Assembly: GCF_021800405.1 (NCBI RefSeq) | Contig: NZ_CP084550.1 | Location: 992,001-1,056,000, forward strand | Direction: 5' to 3' | DNA length: 64,000 nucleotides | From: Arthrobacter sp. FW306-07-I | GTDB lineage: Bacteria; Actinomycetota; Actinomycetes; Actinomycetales; Micrococcaceae | Part shown: piece after piece, positions 1 through 7,769 of the stretch | How positions within the stretch are numbered: the stretch's first letter is position 1 | Layout of the letters: every line of letters begins with the position of its first letter | Notes under the pieces: model-generated | What the model was told of the DNA's origin: nothing | Databases searched by the model: none | Seen by the model: the letters and a program-made list of their open reading frames with translations, nothing else | Position numbers and translations under genes: made by a program

Positions 1-466
1 CCCCCGCCTTCGGGTTGCCCATGACAAACCGGCCGCCGGGGGACCAGTCGGCCTCAAGGGTGTTGCCGAACTGGTACTTGCTGCGGATGTCGCTGTCCGT
101 GATGGCTTCCCAGAGCCGTTCGGGCGTGGTCTTGATGTAAATCTCAAAGATCTTTTCCATGGGACTTTCCAATCTGGATTTGAGGTCGCTGAGGGCAGCG
201 GCCCATGGTTCTGCATATTTGCTGACCCAGCGGTCGTGGACCAGCCGGATGGGAACCGGATTCAGGAAGTGCAGCTTCTCCCGTCCGCGACGACGGGTCA
301 CCACAAGCCCGGCGTCCTCCAGGATGCGGAGGTGCTTGGCGATCCCGAACCGGGTCATGTCGAACCGTGCCTCAAGTGCGCTCAGGGTCTGGCCGTCCTC
401 GCGGAACAGCTCATCGAGCAGGTCCCGGCGGGTGGGGTCGGAGAGTGCCTTGAACACGTCGTCCAT
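1..466 (-). CDS. ArsR-type HTH regulator fused to SRPBCC (AHSA1) domain, 3' partial
   Basis: One open frame runs from the ATG at 466 off the left edge (155 residues visible). Residues 1-95 are an ArsR/SmtB-like winged helix (begins MDDVFKALSDPTRRDLLDEL, then FDMTRFGIAKHLRILEDAGLV). There is no stop before residue 103, where MEKIFEIYIKTTPERLWEAI starts an SRPBCC/AHSA1 fold. The second ATG at 160 could be mistaken for a separate gene start, but the two parts are in frame and continuous. No ArsR-type metal-binding CxC motif is visible, so metal sensing is not supported. Fusions of this kind are known among actinobacterial regulators; the SRPBCC part may bind a small hydrophobic ligand (inference). 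A 28-bp palindrome lies 8 bp upstream and suggests autoregulation. Confidence 0.85.
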   Translation of the reverse strand, partial: MDDVFKALSDPTRRDLLDELFREDGQTLSALEARFDMTRFGIAKHLRILEDAGLVVTRRRGREKLHFLNPVPIRLVHDRWVSKYAEPWAAALSDLKSRLESPMEKIFEIYIKTTPERLWEAITDSDIRSKYQFGNTLEADWSPGGRFVMGNPKAG

Positions 467-474
467 GGCAGCAA

Positions 475-502
475 TGATAGGTGACCAATTGGTCACCTAT
501 CA
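475..502. promoter_or_regulatory. 28-bp perfect palindrome, likely operator of the ArsR-SRPBCC regulator
   Basis: The 14-base half site TGATAGGTGACCAA is followed immediately by its exact reverse complement. It lies 8 bp upstream of the regulator ATG at 466, where a dimeric ArsR protein would block transcription. The perfect symmetry and position support an autoregulatory operator; binding itself is inferred. Confidence 0.75.
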
Positions 503-521
503 AGGGGTTTTCGAGGCGAAC

Positions 522-1769
522 TCAGTTTCGGGAGGCCAGGTTCCTGTCGCGCTCCTCGAAGACCTCGTCACCCGGTCCGGAGAAGGCGCGCGACCGCTCC
601 ACCGCTTCCATGGAACCGGTGAACAGCTGCGACTCGTGCGGATCGGCTGCACGGGAATCCGCGGCAGCGGGGGACCCCAGCCCGCGCAGTGGTGACCGGC
701 GCCGGTTGCCCGTGCCGCCGTCGTCCGCTGGATTTCTGTCCGCTGCCTGCTCCCAGCGCTGGTGCGGCAGGGCCTCCGGGTGGTTCTGCTGGAGGAAGGT
801 GACCATGGTTTCGCGCACCAGGCAGCGCAGGTCGAAGAGCGCGGCGCTGTCCGCGGCGCTCACCAGGATCCGGACGCGGACGAACCCGCCGGTGGCATCG
901 GTAATCTGCAGGACTCCCACGCGTTCGTCCCACAGCTCGGTGCCGGCCAGGGCCCGGCGAAGCTCGGTGCGCATGTCCTCCACGGGGGCGCGCCAGTCGA
1001 GGTCGAACTCCACGGTGCCCATCACCTCGGACTGGCGGCGGGTCCAGTTCTCGAACGGCGTGGTGGTGAAGTAGGTCGAGGGCAGGATCAGCCGGCGGTC
1101 ATCCCAAAGATGCACCACCACGTAGGTGAGCGTGATTTCCTCGATCCGGCCCCATTCCTTCTGCACCACCACCACGTCGTCCACGCGGATGGCGTCGGTG
1201 AAGGCCAGCTGCATACCGGCGAAGACGTTCACCAGGGACGTCTGTGCGGCCAGGCCGGCGACGATGGAGATCACGCCGGCGGATGCCAGCAGTCCGGCAC
1301 CGAGCGCCTGGATGGCGGGGAAGGTCAGCATGGCACTGCCGAGGGCGAGCACCACCACCAGCGCCACGGCAATCCGGCGGGCCAGGATCATCTGCGTGCG
1401 CAGCCGCCGTGCCCGCCGGTTGTCCGCCACGTCCACGCTGTGCCGGTTCAGCACCACGGCCTCAACGATCAGCAGCACCGCAATGACCAGCCAGGCGAGG
1501 GCACCGATGAGGGCAATCAGCAGGAAATGGTCGACGGCGGCGTGCCAGCTTTCGCTTCCCGCCGTCAGGCCCAGCGCAGTGCGGACGCCCACAAGGCACA
1601 GCGCCAGCCGCAGCGGCTGGCGGGCCACCCGGGAGGTGGCCTGCAGCTCAGGCCGTTTCCGGTTCAGGCGGAGGACCACCTTGCGGAGCAGCCAGGACAG
1701 TGTGAGTCCGGCCAGCACCGCCAAGGCCACGGCGATAAAGGGCAGGGCGGGGTTCAGGACATCTAGCAT
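522..1769 (-). CDS. MscS-family mechanosensitive ion channel
   Basis: This 415-residue membrane protein has about four N-terminal hydrophobic segments (residues 8-30, 50-65, 80-108, 130-150). They are followed by the pore-lining helix and beta domain of the MscS family: ASAGVISIVAGLAAQTSLVN, then FAGMQLAFTDAIRVDDVVVV and the LPSTYF and FENWTR motifs. MscS channels open under membrane tension and release osmolytes on hypo-osmotic shock. The C-terminal 70 residues are polar and probably disordered. The gene reads left, separately from its neighbours. The family call is secure; gating behaviour is not visible. Confidence 0.9.
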   Translation of the reverse strand: MLDVLNPALPFIAVALAVLAGLTLSWLLRKVVLRLNRKRPELQATSRVARQPLRLALCLVGVRTALGLTAGSESWHAAVDHFLLIALIGALAWLVIAVLLIVEAVVLNRHSVDVADNRRARRLRTQMILARRIAVALVVVLALGSAMLTFPAIQALGAGLLASAGVISIVAGLAAQTSLVNVFAGMQLAFTDAIRVDDVVVVQKEWGRIEEITLTYVVVHLWDDRRLILPSTYFTTTPFENWTRRQSEVMGTVEFDLDWRAPVEDMRTELRRALAGTELWDERVGVLQITDATGGFVRVRILVSAADSAALFDLRCLVRETMVTFLQQNHPEALPHQRWEQAADRNPADDGGTGNRRRSPLRGLGSPAAADSRAADPHESQLFTGSMEAVERSRAFSGPGDEVFEERDRNLASRN

Positions 1770-1841
1770 CTCTTAACGTTTATCAAGCCGTTGCCGGGCC
1801 GTCGAAATCGGGGGACTGCCGTGGCGTGTCCACTGCCGCCG

Positions 1842-2249
1842 CTAGGGTCCCAGGGGCAGGAGGAGCAGGGCCAGCAGGGCTGGAACCGTGGCGGCGAGGG
1901 TCCCCGGAACGCTCTCCCACTTCCTGGGGTAGTGCCCCTGGAGGTCTGCCAGCAGCATGGTGGGCGCGGTGAGGACCATGTTGGCGCAGCAGTAGGCCAC
2001 CAGTGTGTAGCCCACCACGAGCTGGCCCGAGTTGGCGGCGACCACCCCGGCGATGACGCCCAGCGCAATCACCAGGTTTTTGTACCCGGTGGGAATGGCC
2101 CACATCATCACGGCGGATACATTTTCGGGCGGTGTGCTCAGGAACTTCTGCGCCCACCGGCTGCGTCGAAGAAGGAAGCTCTCCACCGGAAACACGAAGA
2201 TATAGATGAGTGCGGCGAGTACCGCGAAGATCTGTGCTGCTGTGTTCAT
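1842..2249 (-). CDS. DUF1304 family small membrane protein
   Basis: A 135-residue protein with four hydrophobic segments (about residues 5-25, 52-70, 74-97, 112-133), ending in a leucine-rich helix. Length, four-helix topology and the central VMMWAIPTGYKNLVIALGVI region fit the DUF1304 family of bacterial integral membrane proteins, whose function is unknown. I chose the ATG at 2249 because the upstream open frame extends into the divergent cupin gene and has no family similarity. It is divergent from the cupin gene at 2386. Confidence 0.75.
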   Translation of the reverse strand: MNTAAQIFAVLAALIYIFVFPVESFLLRRSRWAQKFLSTPPENVSAVMMWAIPTGYKNLVIALGVIAGVVAANSGQLVVGYTLVAYCCANMVLTAPTMLLADLQGHYPRKWESVPGTLAATVPALLALLLLPLGP

Positions 2250-2385
2250 GCTTCGAAGATTAGGAGCGGCCCCGCTGTTGCTCCATCCCCACGGAAGGGG
2301 ATTGCCGGGCACTGCGCTCAGCGGTGCCGACCGAAGGGGCCCCAACCTAGTCCCCTGCGTGAAGAACGCGGGTAGCCTTGGGCGC

Positions 2386-2721
2386 ATGCAGAAGATATCG
2401 ATCGACGCGCTGGCCCGGCAGCAGCTCGAGGCTGCTCTCTCCTCCACCAACGGCCGTGCTGCTGACACCGTCTACGGCGGACATGAAAAGATCCTCCGGC
2501 AGACCGTCATGGCCATGAAAGCCGGAACACAGCTCAGCGAGCACCAGAACCCCGGGGACGCCACGGTCTTCGTGATCCAGGGCTGCGTGAGCCTCAAGGC
2601 CTCCGGGGAGTCCTGGCAGGGCAAGACCGGCGACCTGCTGATTGTCCCGCCCGGCCTGCACAGCCTGCACGCCGAAGAGGACTGCACCTTCCTGTTCACG
2701 GTGGCAAAGTACCGCGACTGA
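2386..2721 (+). CDS. Cupin-domain protein
   Basis: A 111-residue single-domain cupin: the stretch around residues 40-85 (GTQLSEHQNPGDATVFVIQG, then GDLLIVPPGLHSLHAEEDC) gives the two conserved cupin motifs with candidate metal-binding His residues (SEH, LHSLHAEED). Small cupins of this type are often called LuxR-type or general beta-barrel sensors; no substrate can be assigned. The ATG at 2386 is preceded by TAGCCT eleven bases upstream, a -10-like element that suggests a leaderless transcript. Confidence 0.8.
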   Translation: MQKISIDALARQQLEAALSSTNGRAADTVYGGHEKILRQTVMAMKAGTQLSEHQNPGDATVFVIQGCVSLKASGESWQGKTGDLLIVPPGLHSLHAEEDCTFLFTVAKYRD

Positions 2722-2750
2722 CCCGGTCCGGCAGCTCCCACCAGGTGCTG

Positions 2751-3560
2751 TTAGCGCGCTGGAGCCCGTTTATTTCCGGGTCCGGCGGCTGGGGCCGGCT
2801 TGTCCACGGTGTTGCCTCCAGCCGGTCCTCCGCTTGCTGCCCGGCCAGCGGGATCCGGCCTCGCGGCTCCCGGCTCTCCTGCTGCTGGAGGTTGTGCTGG
2901 TGGTCCCGGCGCGCCTGACGCCGGTCCCTTGATAGGGCCTTTTGCCACACCGGGCAGGGATCCGGCCTCCTCGGCGCCGGGGTCGGGTTGGCCGGTCGCC
3001 GCCGGGTCGGTTGGCCCTTCAACCTCCCCGGGTCCCGGCTGCGAAGGGTAAGTTTCCGATGCCTGGCCAGGCACGTAAACGGGCGGAGTGCTGGGCGTCG
3101 GGGCTTGCGGGAAAACACGTACGACGGCGGGCGGCGGGCTGGTTGCCTCCGGTTCCGGTCCCGGAACGGGCAAGGGAGCGGCGGGCGACGGTGGGGTGAA
3201 CCACCCCAATACGGTGCTGATGCTTCCCTCAGCTCCACGCCGGAGATCCCCGTCTCCCGCCGCGGCGCCGCCCGCGATACCAAACGACGCGGCCACCGCC
3301 AGCGTGGTGAGCACCACCCGCTTTTTCTTTCGAGGCTTGCCAGTTTCCAGGCGGACCACGCCTGTCGTCTCCGACGCAGCCAGTAGTGCCATCAGGCGGG
3401 GGGACGGCGCCGGGACATCGGAAACCTTGAGCTCCCGGACCTGAAGCAGCGCATCCCGGAGATACGGATCGTCGGTGAGGCCAGCCTCTTCCAGCAGTTC
3501 CTGGACAGCGCGCTCGTCATCCAGCCTGCGTTCCTGCTTTGGGTGCTCTTTCCCTGTCAT
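2751..3560 (-). CDS. Membrane-anchored anti-sigma-factor-like protein with Pro-rich tail
   Basis: A 269-residue protein. The N-terminal 85 residues are polar and charged (cytoplasmic). They are followed by one transmembrane segment (VVLTTLAVAASFGIAGGAAA, about residues 86-105) and an extracytoplasmic region of about 150 residues dominated by Pro, Gly, Ala and Glu. Its ATG overlaps the stop of the upstream ECF sigma gene (ATGA at 3557-3560), so the two are translationally coupled. That arrangement is typical of a sigma factor with its membrane anti-sigma factor. No zinc-binding HxxxCxxC motif is seen, so it is not a ZAS protein. The anti-sigma role rests on context and topology. Confidence 0.7.
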   Translation of the reverse strand: MTGKEHPKQERRLDDERAVQELLEEAGLTDDPYLRDALLQVRELKVSDVPAPSPRLMALLAASETTGVVRLETGKPRKKKRVVLTTLAVAASFGIAGGAAAGDGDLRRGAEGSISTVLGWFTPPSPAAPLPVPGPEPEATSPPPAVVRVFPQAPTPSTPPVYVPGQASETYPSQPGPGEVEGPTDPAATGQPDPGAEEAGSLPGVAKGPIKGPASGAPGPPAQPPAAGEPGAARPDPAGRAASGGPAGGNTVDKPAPAAGPGNKRAPAR

Positions 3561-4105
3561 GACCGGTCCTCCCGTAATGAGGTGCGGAGCTTGCGCAGCC
3601 GGCAGAGCGCCCGGCGCTGCAGTTGTTTGATGGCACCCGGGGTCTTGCCCATGATTTCCGCCGTCGTCTCCACCGAAAGGTCAGCCACGATCCTCAGCGC
3701 AATCACCTCCTGCTGGTCCTGCTGCAAATCGTTCAGCAGTGCTTTGATGCTGCCTGAGTTTTCCACCGCCAGAAGTTCATCCTCCGCGGAGCTGCTGCAC
3801 CGCGGGTCCTGGGCGGGGTCGTAATCGGTGGTCCGGGGCGCTTTGAGCCGCCGCCGGTACTCGTCCACATAGCGTCCGTGCGCGATGGAGAAAACCAGGG
3901 ATTTGACTCCCTTCACCCCGCCGTGGACATCGCCGAGCTGCGGATAGAGGGCCAGGAAGACCTCCTGGGTCAGGCCCTCGGGATCCTCGACGCCGCGGGC
4001 ACGGAGGTAGCTGAGCACCCCGGGTGAAAATTCACGGTAGGCAGCACAGAAACGGCTTTCGTCCGTCTGGCCGGACCGCTCTGCCTCGTGCTCAATGCTC
4101 TGCAT
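3557..4105 (-). CDS. ECF-type RNA polymerase sigma-70 factor
   Basis: A 182-residue ECF sigma factor. Region 2 is around residues 15-80 (SYLRARGVEDPEGLTQEVFL and SIAHGRYVDEYRRR). Region 4 is around residues 125-175 (LLNDLQQDQQEVIALRIVAD, then the HTH VETTAEIMGKTPGAIKQLQR). The ATG at 4105 has an AGGGGG tract just upstream; an earlier start would add 20 low-complexity residues. It is coupled by a 4-base overlap to the membrane protein downstream, its probable anti-sigma factor. The stimulus is unknown; the adjacent secreted repeat protein is a candidate target. Confidence 0.9.
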   Translation of the reverse strand: MQSIEHEAERSGQTDESRFCAAYREFSPGVLSYLRARGVEDPEGLTQEVFLALYPQLGDVHGGVKGVKSLVFSIAHGRYVDEYRRRLKAPRTTDYDPAQDPRCSSSAEDELLAVENSGSIKALLNDLQQDQQEVIALRIVADLSVETTAEIMGKTPGAIKQLQRRALCRLRKLRTSLREDRS

Positions 4106-4200
4106 CCGCCCCCCTGCGGCAGATTCGCTTGCAGCAGTCGCCGGATGTGCGGTTGCGCGAAACATTCAAAGTCCCGGCGCAACCGCACATCGTCGGCAGG

Positions 4201-4854
4201 CTACCGATGTCCGCCGTGCTTGGCGCCGTTGCCGGCGGCCTGGTGGCCGCCGCCGTTGGAGGCGGGTGCAGCCTGGCGCTGCTCCTTTACCTGCTGCTGT
4301 TGCACCTGGCCCTGCTCGGTGGTTGCAGTCTCATCGCTGCCGTCCTCGCCGCCTCGGGGAGCAGCAACAGTGGCGCAATAGGCGCCAACGCTGCCTTCCC
4401 CGCCGGCTGCCTGGACCAGGGCTGCGTAGGCCGTGGACGTGGTACCGAGGCCGCCATTGGTAAACGCATTGCACAGGCCAAAGGCGGCAGGGCCGAACGC
4501 GTCAGGTCCTGCCGGCGTGGATGTCTGCGACGGTTCAGGGTCTGCCGTTTCCGTAGGGGCGGGCTCCGGCGACTCCGTTTCCGTCGCCGTTGGTGTCGGG
4601 TCCGGAGCCTCCGTCTCGGTTTCCGTGGGAGTCGGCTCCGGGGATTCGGTTTCCGTCGCGGTGGGGCTTGGCGACGGTGATTCAGTTTCGGTTGCCGTGG
4701 GGCTCGGCGACGGCGATTCCGTTTCCGCAAGGACGGACGGCGTGTCCGGCGATGATTCTGCCATCGCGGCAACTCCCGTTCCGCCGACCGCGAGCGCGCC
4801 TGCCGCCAGCACGGTCATGGCGAGCTTGTTGCCTGAAAAGGTGAAGAAAGACAT
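4201..4854 (-). CDS. Secreted Ser/Thr/Pro/Glu-repeat protein
   Basis: A 217-residue protein with a signal peptide (hydrophobic residues 12-30, then VAAMAES). About 70 residues of a degenerate 10-12-residue repeat follow (TETESPSPSPTA and variants). Next comes a compact segment (DAFGPAAFGLCNAFTNGGLG ... GAYCATV) with two Cys that may form a disulphide, and a Gln/Gly/His-rich tail. A GGAGG ribosome-binding site lies 5-6 bases before the ATG. The repeats resemble cell-wall linker or stalk regions. It sits directly upstream of the ECF sigma pair on the same strand, so it may share that regulon (inference). No enzymatic domain is visible. Confidence 0.75.
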   Translation of the reverse strand: MSFFTFSGNKLAMTVLAAGALAVGGTGVAAMAESSPDTPSVLAETESPSPSPTATETESPSPSPTATETESPEPTPTETETEAPDPTPTATETESPEPAPTETADPEPSQTSTPAGPDAFGPAAFGLCNAFTNGGLGTTSTAYAALVQAAGGEGSVGAYCATVAAPRGGEDGSDETATTEQGQVQQQQVKEQRQAAPASNGGGHQAAGNGAKHGGHR

Positions 4855-4986
4855 GAGACCCTCCGTTGACGAATTTTGCGATTGCGTTCAACTTCCGCGA
4901 AGTTTCCCCCGCACTTAATGAATCGAAATTCAGGTCATGGAGGTTACGGGTTTCCAAGAATCTCGTGACTAATTTGTCATATGTCC

Positions 4987-5048
4987 CATCGATTGCTCCG
5001 TACTTGTCGTTCTGAAGGCTGAAAACGACATCTACGGAGCAGTCGATG
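4987..5048. terminator. Long imperfect hairpin downstream of the MFS gene
   Basis: The arms 4987-5002 and 5033-5048 match over 16 bases with one mismatch (CATCGATTGCTCCGTA and its complement). An inner TGTCGTT/AACGACA pair extends the stem. It lies 58 bases past the stop of the leftward MFS gene and before the leftward secreted-protein gene, so it may terminate or process the MFS transcript. No clear U tract follows, so a regulatory or repeat-element role is also possible. Confidence 0.45.
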
Positions 5049-5105
5049 CAGGTGCCCGGGCAAGCTTGCGAAGGTCAGGAGACCCTGGGGAGCAGTGGAT
5101 GGGGG

Positions 5106-6362
5106 CTAGGCGGGATCTTCGACTTTGTCGGTGATGGGGCGGGGCTCCAGCCAGATCCGCTCCCGCGGGCCCGGGGGGTAGGCGTACCTCTTCCCGGCAA
5201 GGGTGATGACGAACGCCGCCACCACCGGGATCGCCGCGGCGGCCGGAACCAGCAGCGGTCCGCCAACCACCAGGGCGGCCGAACCGTAGAGGGCGCCGAC
5301 GGTGATGCCCAACTGGATGGTGAGGACAGTGAGTCCGTTGGCTGCCTCGCTGTATTCGCCGCCTGCACGCAGGATCGCGGACTGGTTGTAGATACCGATG
5401 GCGCCCAGGCCGGCACCCCAGACAGTCATCAGCACCAGGGCGACGGGAAGGTTCCCCACCGCCAGGGGCAGGAGGAACATCGATGCGGCGATTGCCGCCG
5501 TCGTCAGCAACAGCGAACGCCGGGGACGGGAATCCACCGTGAGCCCGGCGATCCAGATGCCCAGCAGGCCGGACCCGCCCAGAACGGTGAGGGAGAGACT
5601 GGTGGCGTAGTCCGGCAGGTTCGCTTCACGGATGAACGGCGCGATGTACGTGAACAGAGCGAAGTGGGCCAGCACCAGCAGTGGCCAGGCGACCGCCACT
5701 GATTTCACGCCGGGTTGGCCGATCGCCTTGCGCAGGGAGGGGCGGGCGGCGTCGCTGATGCGCTGGACGCGGGGGAGCAGCCAGAATGCCAGAACGGTCA
5801 GGACCACGCCGAATCCGGCGAGCACCATGAACGCGGCGCGCCAGCCCAGGAACCCGCCCAGCGCCGTCCCCACCGGTGCTCCGATGGCCAGGCCCAGGCT
5901 GTTGCCGCTGAACACGATGGCCAGGGCCTTGCCTACCTTGTCCGCCGGCACCACCCGTGACACGAACGGTGCCATGGTGGTCCAGAGCAATCCGTGCGCC
6001 AGGCCACCCACCAGTCTGGCGATCATCGCGGAGGTGAAGTCCGGCGCCAGTCCCACCAGCGCGTTGCTGAGCGCGAATGTCAGGACCAGACCCACCAGCA
6101 GGGCGTGCCGCGGGATCTTCCCCAGCAGACGCGCCGCCGGAACCACCGTGACCACAATGACGGCGGCGTAGGCCGCGGCCAGGTATCCGGCTACCGGCTC
6201 GGAGACGCCCAGGCCGGTGCTGATCTGTGGCAGCAGCCCGGACGGGAGGAGTTCGGTGGTGATGGCAGTAAACGCGATGGTGGCGAGGACCACCATCGCG
6301 GCGTAGGGAAAACGGGTAGGGGACGGCGCGGAAATCGCGGAAGACATGGGGGTGCGGTCCAT
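5106..6362 (-). CDS. MFS transporter, DHA1 drug/sugar efflux type
   Basis: A 418-residue, twelve-helix major facilitator. Helix 1 is about residues 19-40; helices 2-4 carry LGVSEPVAGYLAAAYAAVIV and RLLGKIPRHALLVGLVL. The motif-C-like GNSLGLAIGAPVGTALGGFL segment is typical of the DHA1 efflux families (AraJ/YdhP type). Substrate cannot be read from sequence. The ATG at 6362 is used; the Met five codons later is an alternative. It lies just past the SQ isomerase gene on the same strand, but about 110 bp and a palindrome separate them, so membership in the SQ operon is doubtful. Confidence 0.85.
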   Translation of the reverse strand: MDRTPMSSAISAPSPTRFPYAAMVVLATIAFTAITTELLPSGLLPQISTGLGVSEPVAGYLAAAYAAVIVVTVVPAARLLGKIPRHALLVGLVLTFALSNALVGLAPDFTSAMIARLVGGLAHGLLWTTMAPFVSRVVPADKVGKALAIVFSGNSLGLAIGAPVGTALGGFLGWRAAFMVLAGFGVVLTVLAFWLLPRVQRISDAARPSLRKAIGQPGVKSVAVAWPLLVLAHFALFTYIAPFIREANLPDYATSLSLTVLGGSGLLGIWIAGLTVDSRPRRSLLLTTAAIAASMFLLPLAVGNLPVALVLMTVWGAGLGAIGIYNQSAILRAGGEYSEAANGLTVLTIQLGITVGALYGSAALVVGGPLLVPAAAAIPVVAAFVITLAGKRYAYPPGPRERIWLEPRPITDKVEDPA

Positions 6363-6436
6363 TCAAGGGGGAGGGCTTGGAATGCGGCTCGGCTCGCCGG
6401 ACAATTCCTCCATTAAATTTACCGGACCAAAAGCCC

Positions 6437-6452
6437 TGTCACAGACGTGACA
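6437..6452. promoter_or_regulatory. Inverted repeat TGTCAC-N4-GTGACA upstream of the MFS gene
   Basis: Perfect 6-bp arms around AGAC lie about 75 bp upstream of the leftward MFS start and just past the stop of the SQ isomerase gene. It could be an operator for the exporter. No regulator is assigned. Confidence 0.35.
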
Positions 6453-6472
6453 CGGTACCCCGCGCTACCGCG

Positions 6473-7732
6473 TCAGCGGCCCCTTCCGGAGGCGTCCAGG
6501 CGGGAATCGAGCAGGCCTGCTGCCAGTGCCGGAGCCAGCCCCGGGGCCAGCGGAAGGCGCGGGACCACCAGGCAGTGCCACAGGTGGTAGATATCGGCCT
6601 TGCCGGACCAGACAGTCGAGCTGACGTTGCCGTCCTCGTCGAGTTCCTGCTTCCAGGACCCGTGCTCGTAGTCGATGAACCAGTCACGGGCATGGTCCCA
6701 GATCCGCTCATACCAGTCCGCGTACTTCTTCTCTCCGGTGGCAATGTAGAGGGCTGCGGCGCCGCCGATGGCTTCCGCGGGTACCCAGCGGATGCGGGTG
6801 GTGACAACCGGTTTGCCTTCCCAGTCCACGGTGTACACAAACCCGCGGTGGCCGTCCGGTTCCCACGCGTCGCGGATGGCGGCGTCGAACAGACCCCGGG
6901 CATCCTCGAGGAGCCAGGCCGGGACGTCCAGGCCGCGGGCCTCGAGTCCGGCGCGGAGGTGCAGGAGCAGCCGCGCCCACTCCACCCAGTGGCCGGGGGT
7001 TCCGCCGTAGGCACGGAACTGGCTGGCCCGGTCATCGGTGTTGTACTCCGGCATCGGGTTCCACTCCGGGTCGAAGTGCTCAAACACCCGGTAGTTGTTG
7101 TTGCGCGCGAAGTGGTGAATGAGCACCTCGGCGATGTGCAGGGCCCGTTCGATCCAGCGGTGGTCCCCGGTCACGTCGGCCACAATGAGGTAGGCCTCAA
7201 CCGAGTGCATGCTCGCGTTGCCGCCGCGGTACGCTTCCGTCTCGGTGAATTCCCGGTTCCAGGAGTCGAAGCACATGTTGGCCTGGTGGTCCCAGAACTT
7301 CGTGTCGGCTATCCGGAGCGCCTCGTCCAGCAGTTCCCGGGCTCCCGGGCGCCCTGCTGCGACGGCGCTGGCGGCAGCCAGGAGCACAAAGGAGTGCTGG
7401 TAGCCGGACTTGGTGTCGTTTACGGGGCCGTTGGCGTCCACCTCGGCGTACCAGCCGCCGAACTCGTCATCGTGGAGGACGCCGTTGAGTGCGCTGATGC
7501 CGTGGTCCACGAGAGTCGCAGCACCGGGCCGCCCCATCAGCGCGGCGACGGCGAAGCTGTGCGTCATCCGCGCAGTGATCCACAGATGGGTCGGCTTGTC
7601 GGCGAACACCTTGCCGTAGTTGTCCAGCCAGCCGAAGCCCGTGGATACCTTGGAAGCCTCGGCGAAGCGGATCAGCCGGTCGGTTTCCGCCTCAAGCCAT
7701 CGTGCATGGGCTGCACTGTCGAGCCAGGTCAT
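6473..7732 (-). CDS. yihS: Sulfoquinovose isomerase, YihS-type (AGE superfamily)
   Basis: A 419-residue (alpha/alpha)6-barrel protein of the N-acylglucosamine 2-epimerase superfamily. The motif series THLWITARM, MGRPGAATLVDHG, GYQHSFVLLAAASAV, AYRGGNASMHSVEA, ARNNNYRVFEHFDPEWNP, FRAYGGTPGHWVEW and DIYHLWHCLVVPRLPLAPG closely tracks E. coli YihS as I remember it, including the His residues of the active site. YihS converts sulfoquinovose to 6-deoxy-6-sulfofructose, the first sulfo-EMP step; some homologs also isomerise mannose/fructose. A GAGG ribosome-binding site precedes the ATG. It is the last gene of the leftward SQ operon, after the exporter and SLA dehydrogenase. Context with YihT and YihV homologs makes SQ the likely substrate. 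Confidence 0.88.
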   Translation of the reverse strand: MTWLDSAAHARWLEAETDRLIRFAEASKVSTGFGWLDNYGKVFADKPTHLWITARMTHSFAVAALMGRPGAATLVDHGISALNGVLHDDEFGGWYAEVDANGPVNDTKSGYQHSFVLLAAASAVAAGRPGARELLDEALRIADTKFWDHQANMCFDSWNREFTETEAYRGGNASMHSVEAYLIVADVTGDHRWIERALHIAEVLIHHFARNNNYRVFEHFDPEWNPMPEYNTDDRASQFRAYGGTPGHWVEWARLLLHLRAGLEARGLDVPAWLLEDARGLFDAAIRDAWEPDGHRGFVYTVDWEGKPVVTTRIRWVPAEAIGGAAALYIATGEKKYADWYERIWDHARDWFIDYEHGSWKQELDEDGNVSSTVWSGKADIYHLWHCLVVPRLPLAPGLAPALAAGLLDSRLDASGRGR

Positions 7733-7769
7733 GTCATGTCCTCTTTCTGGTCAGAATTCGAATGTCGGG

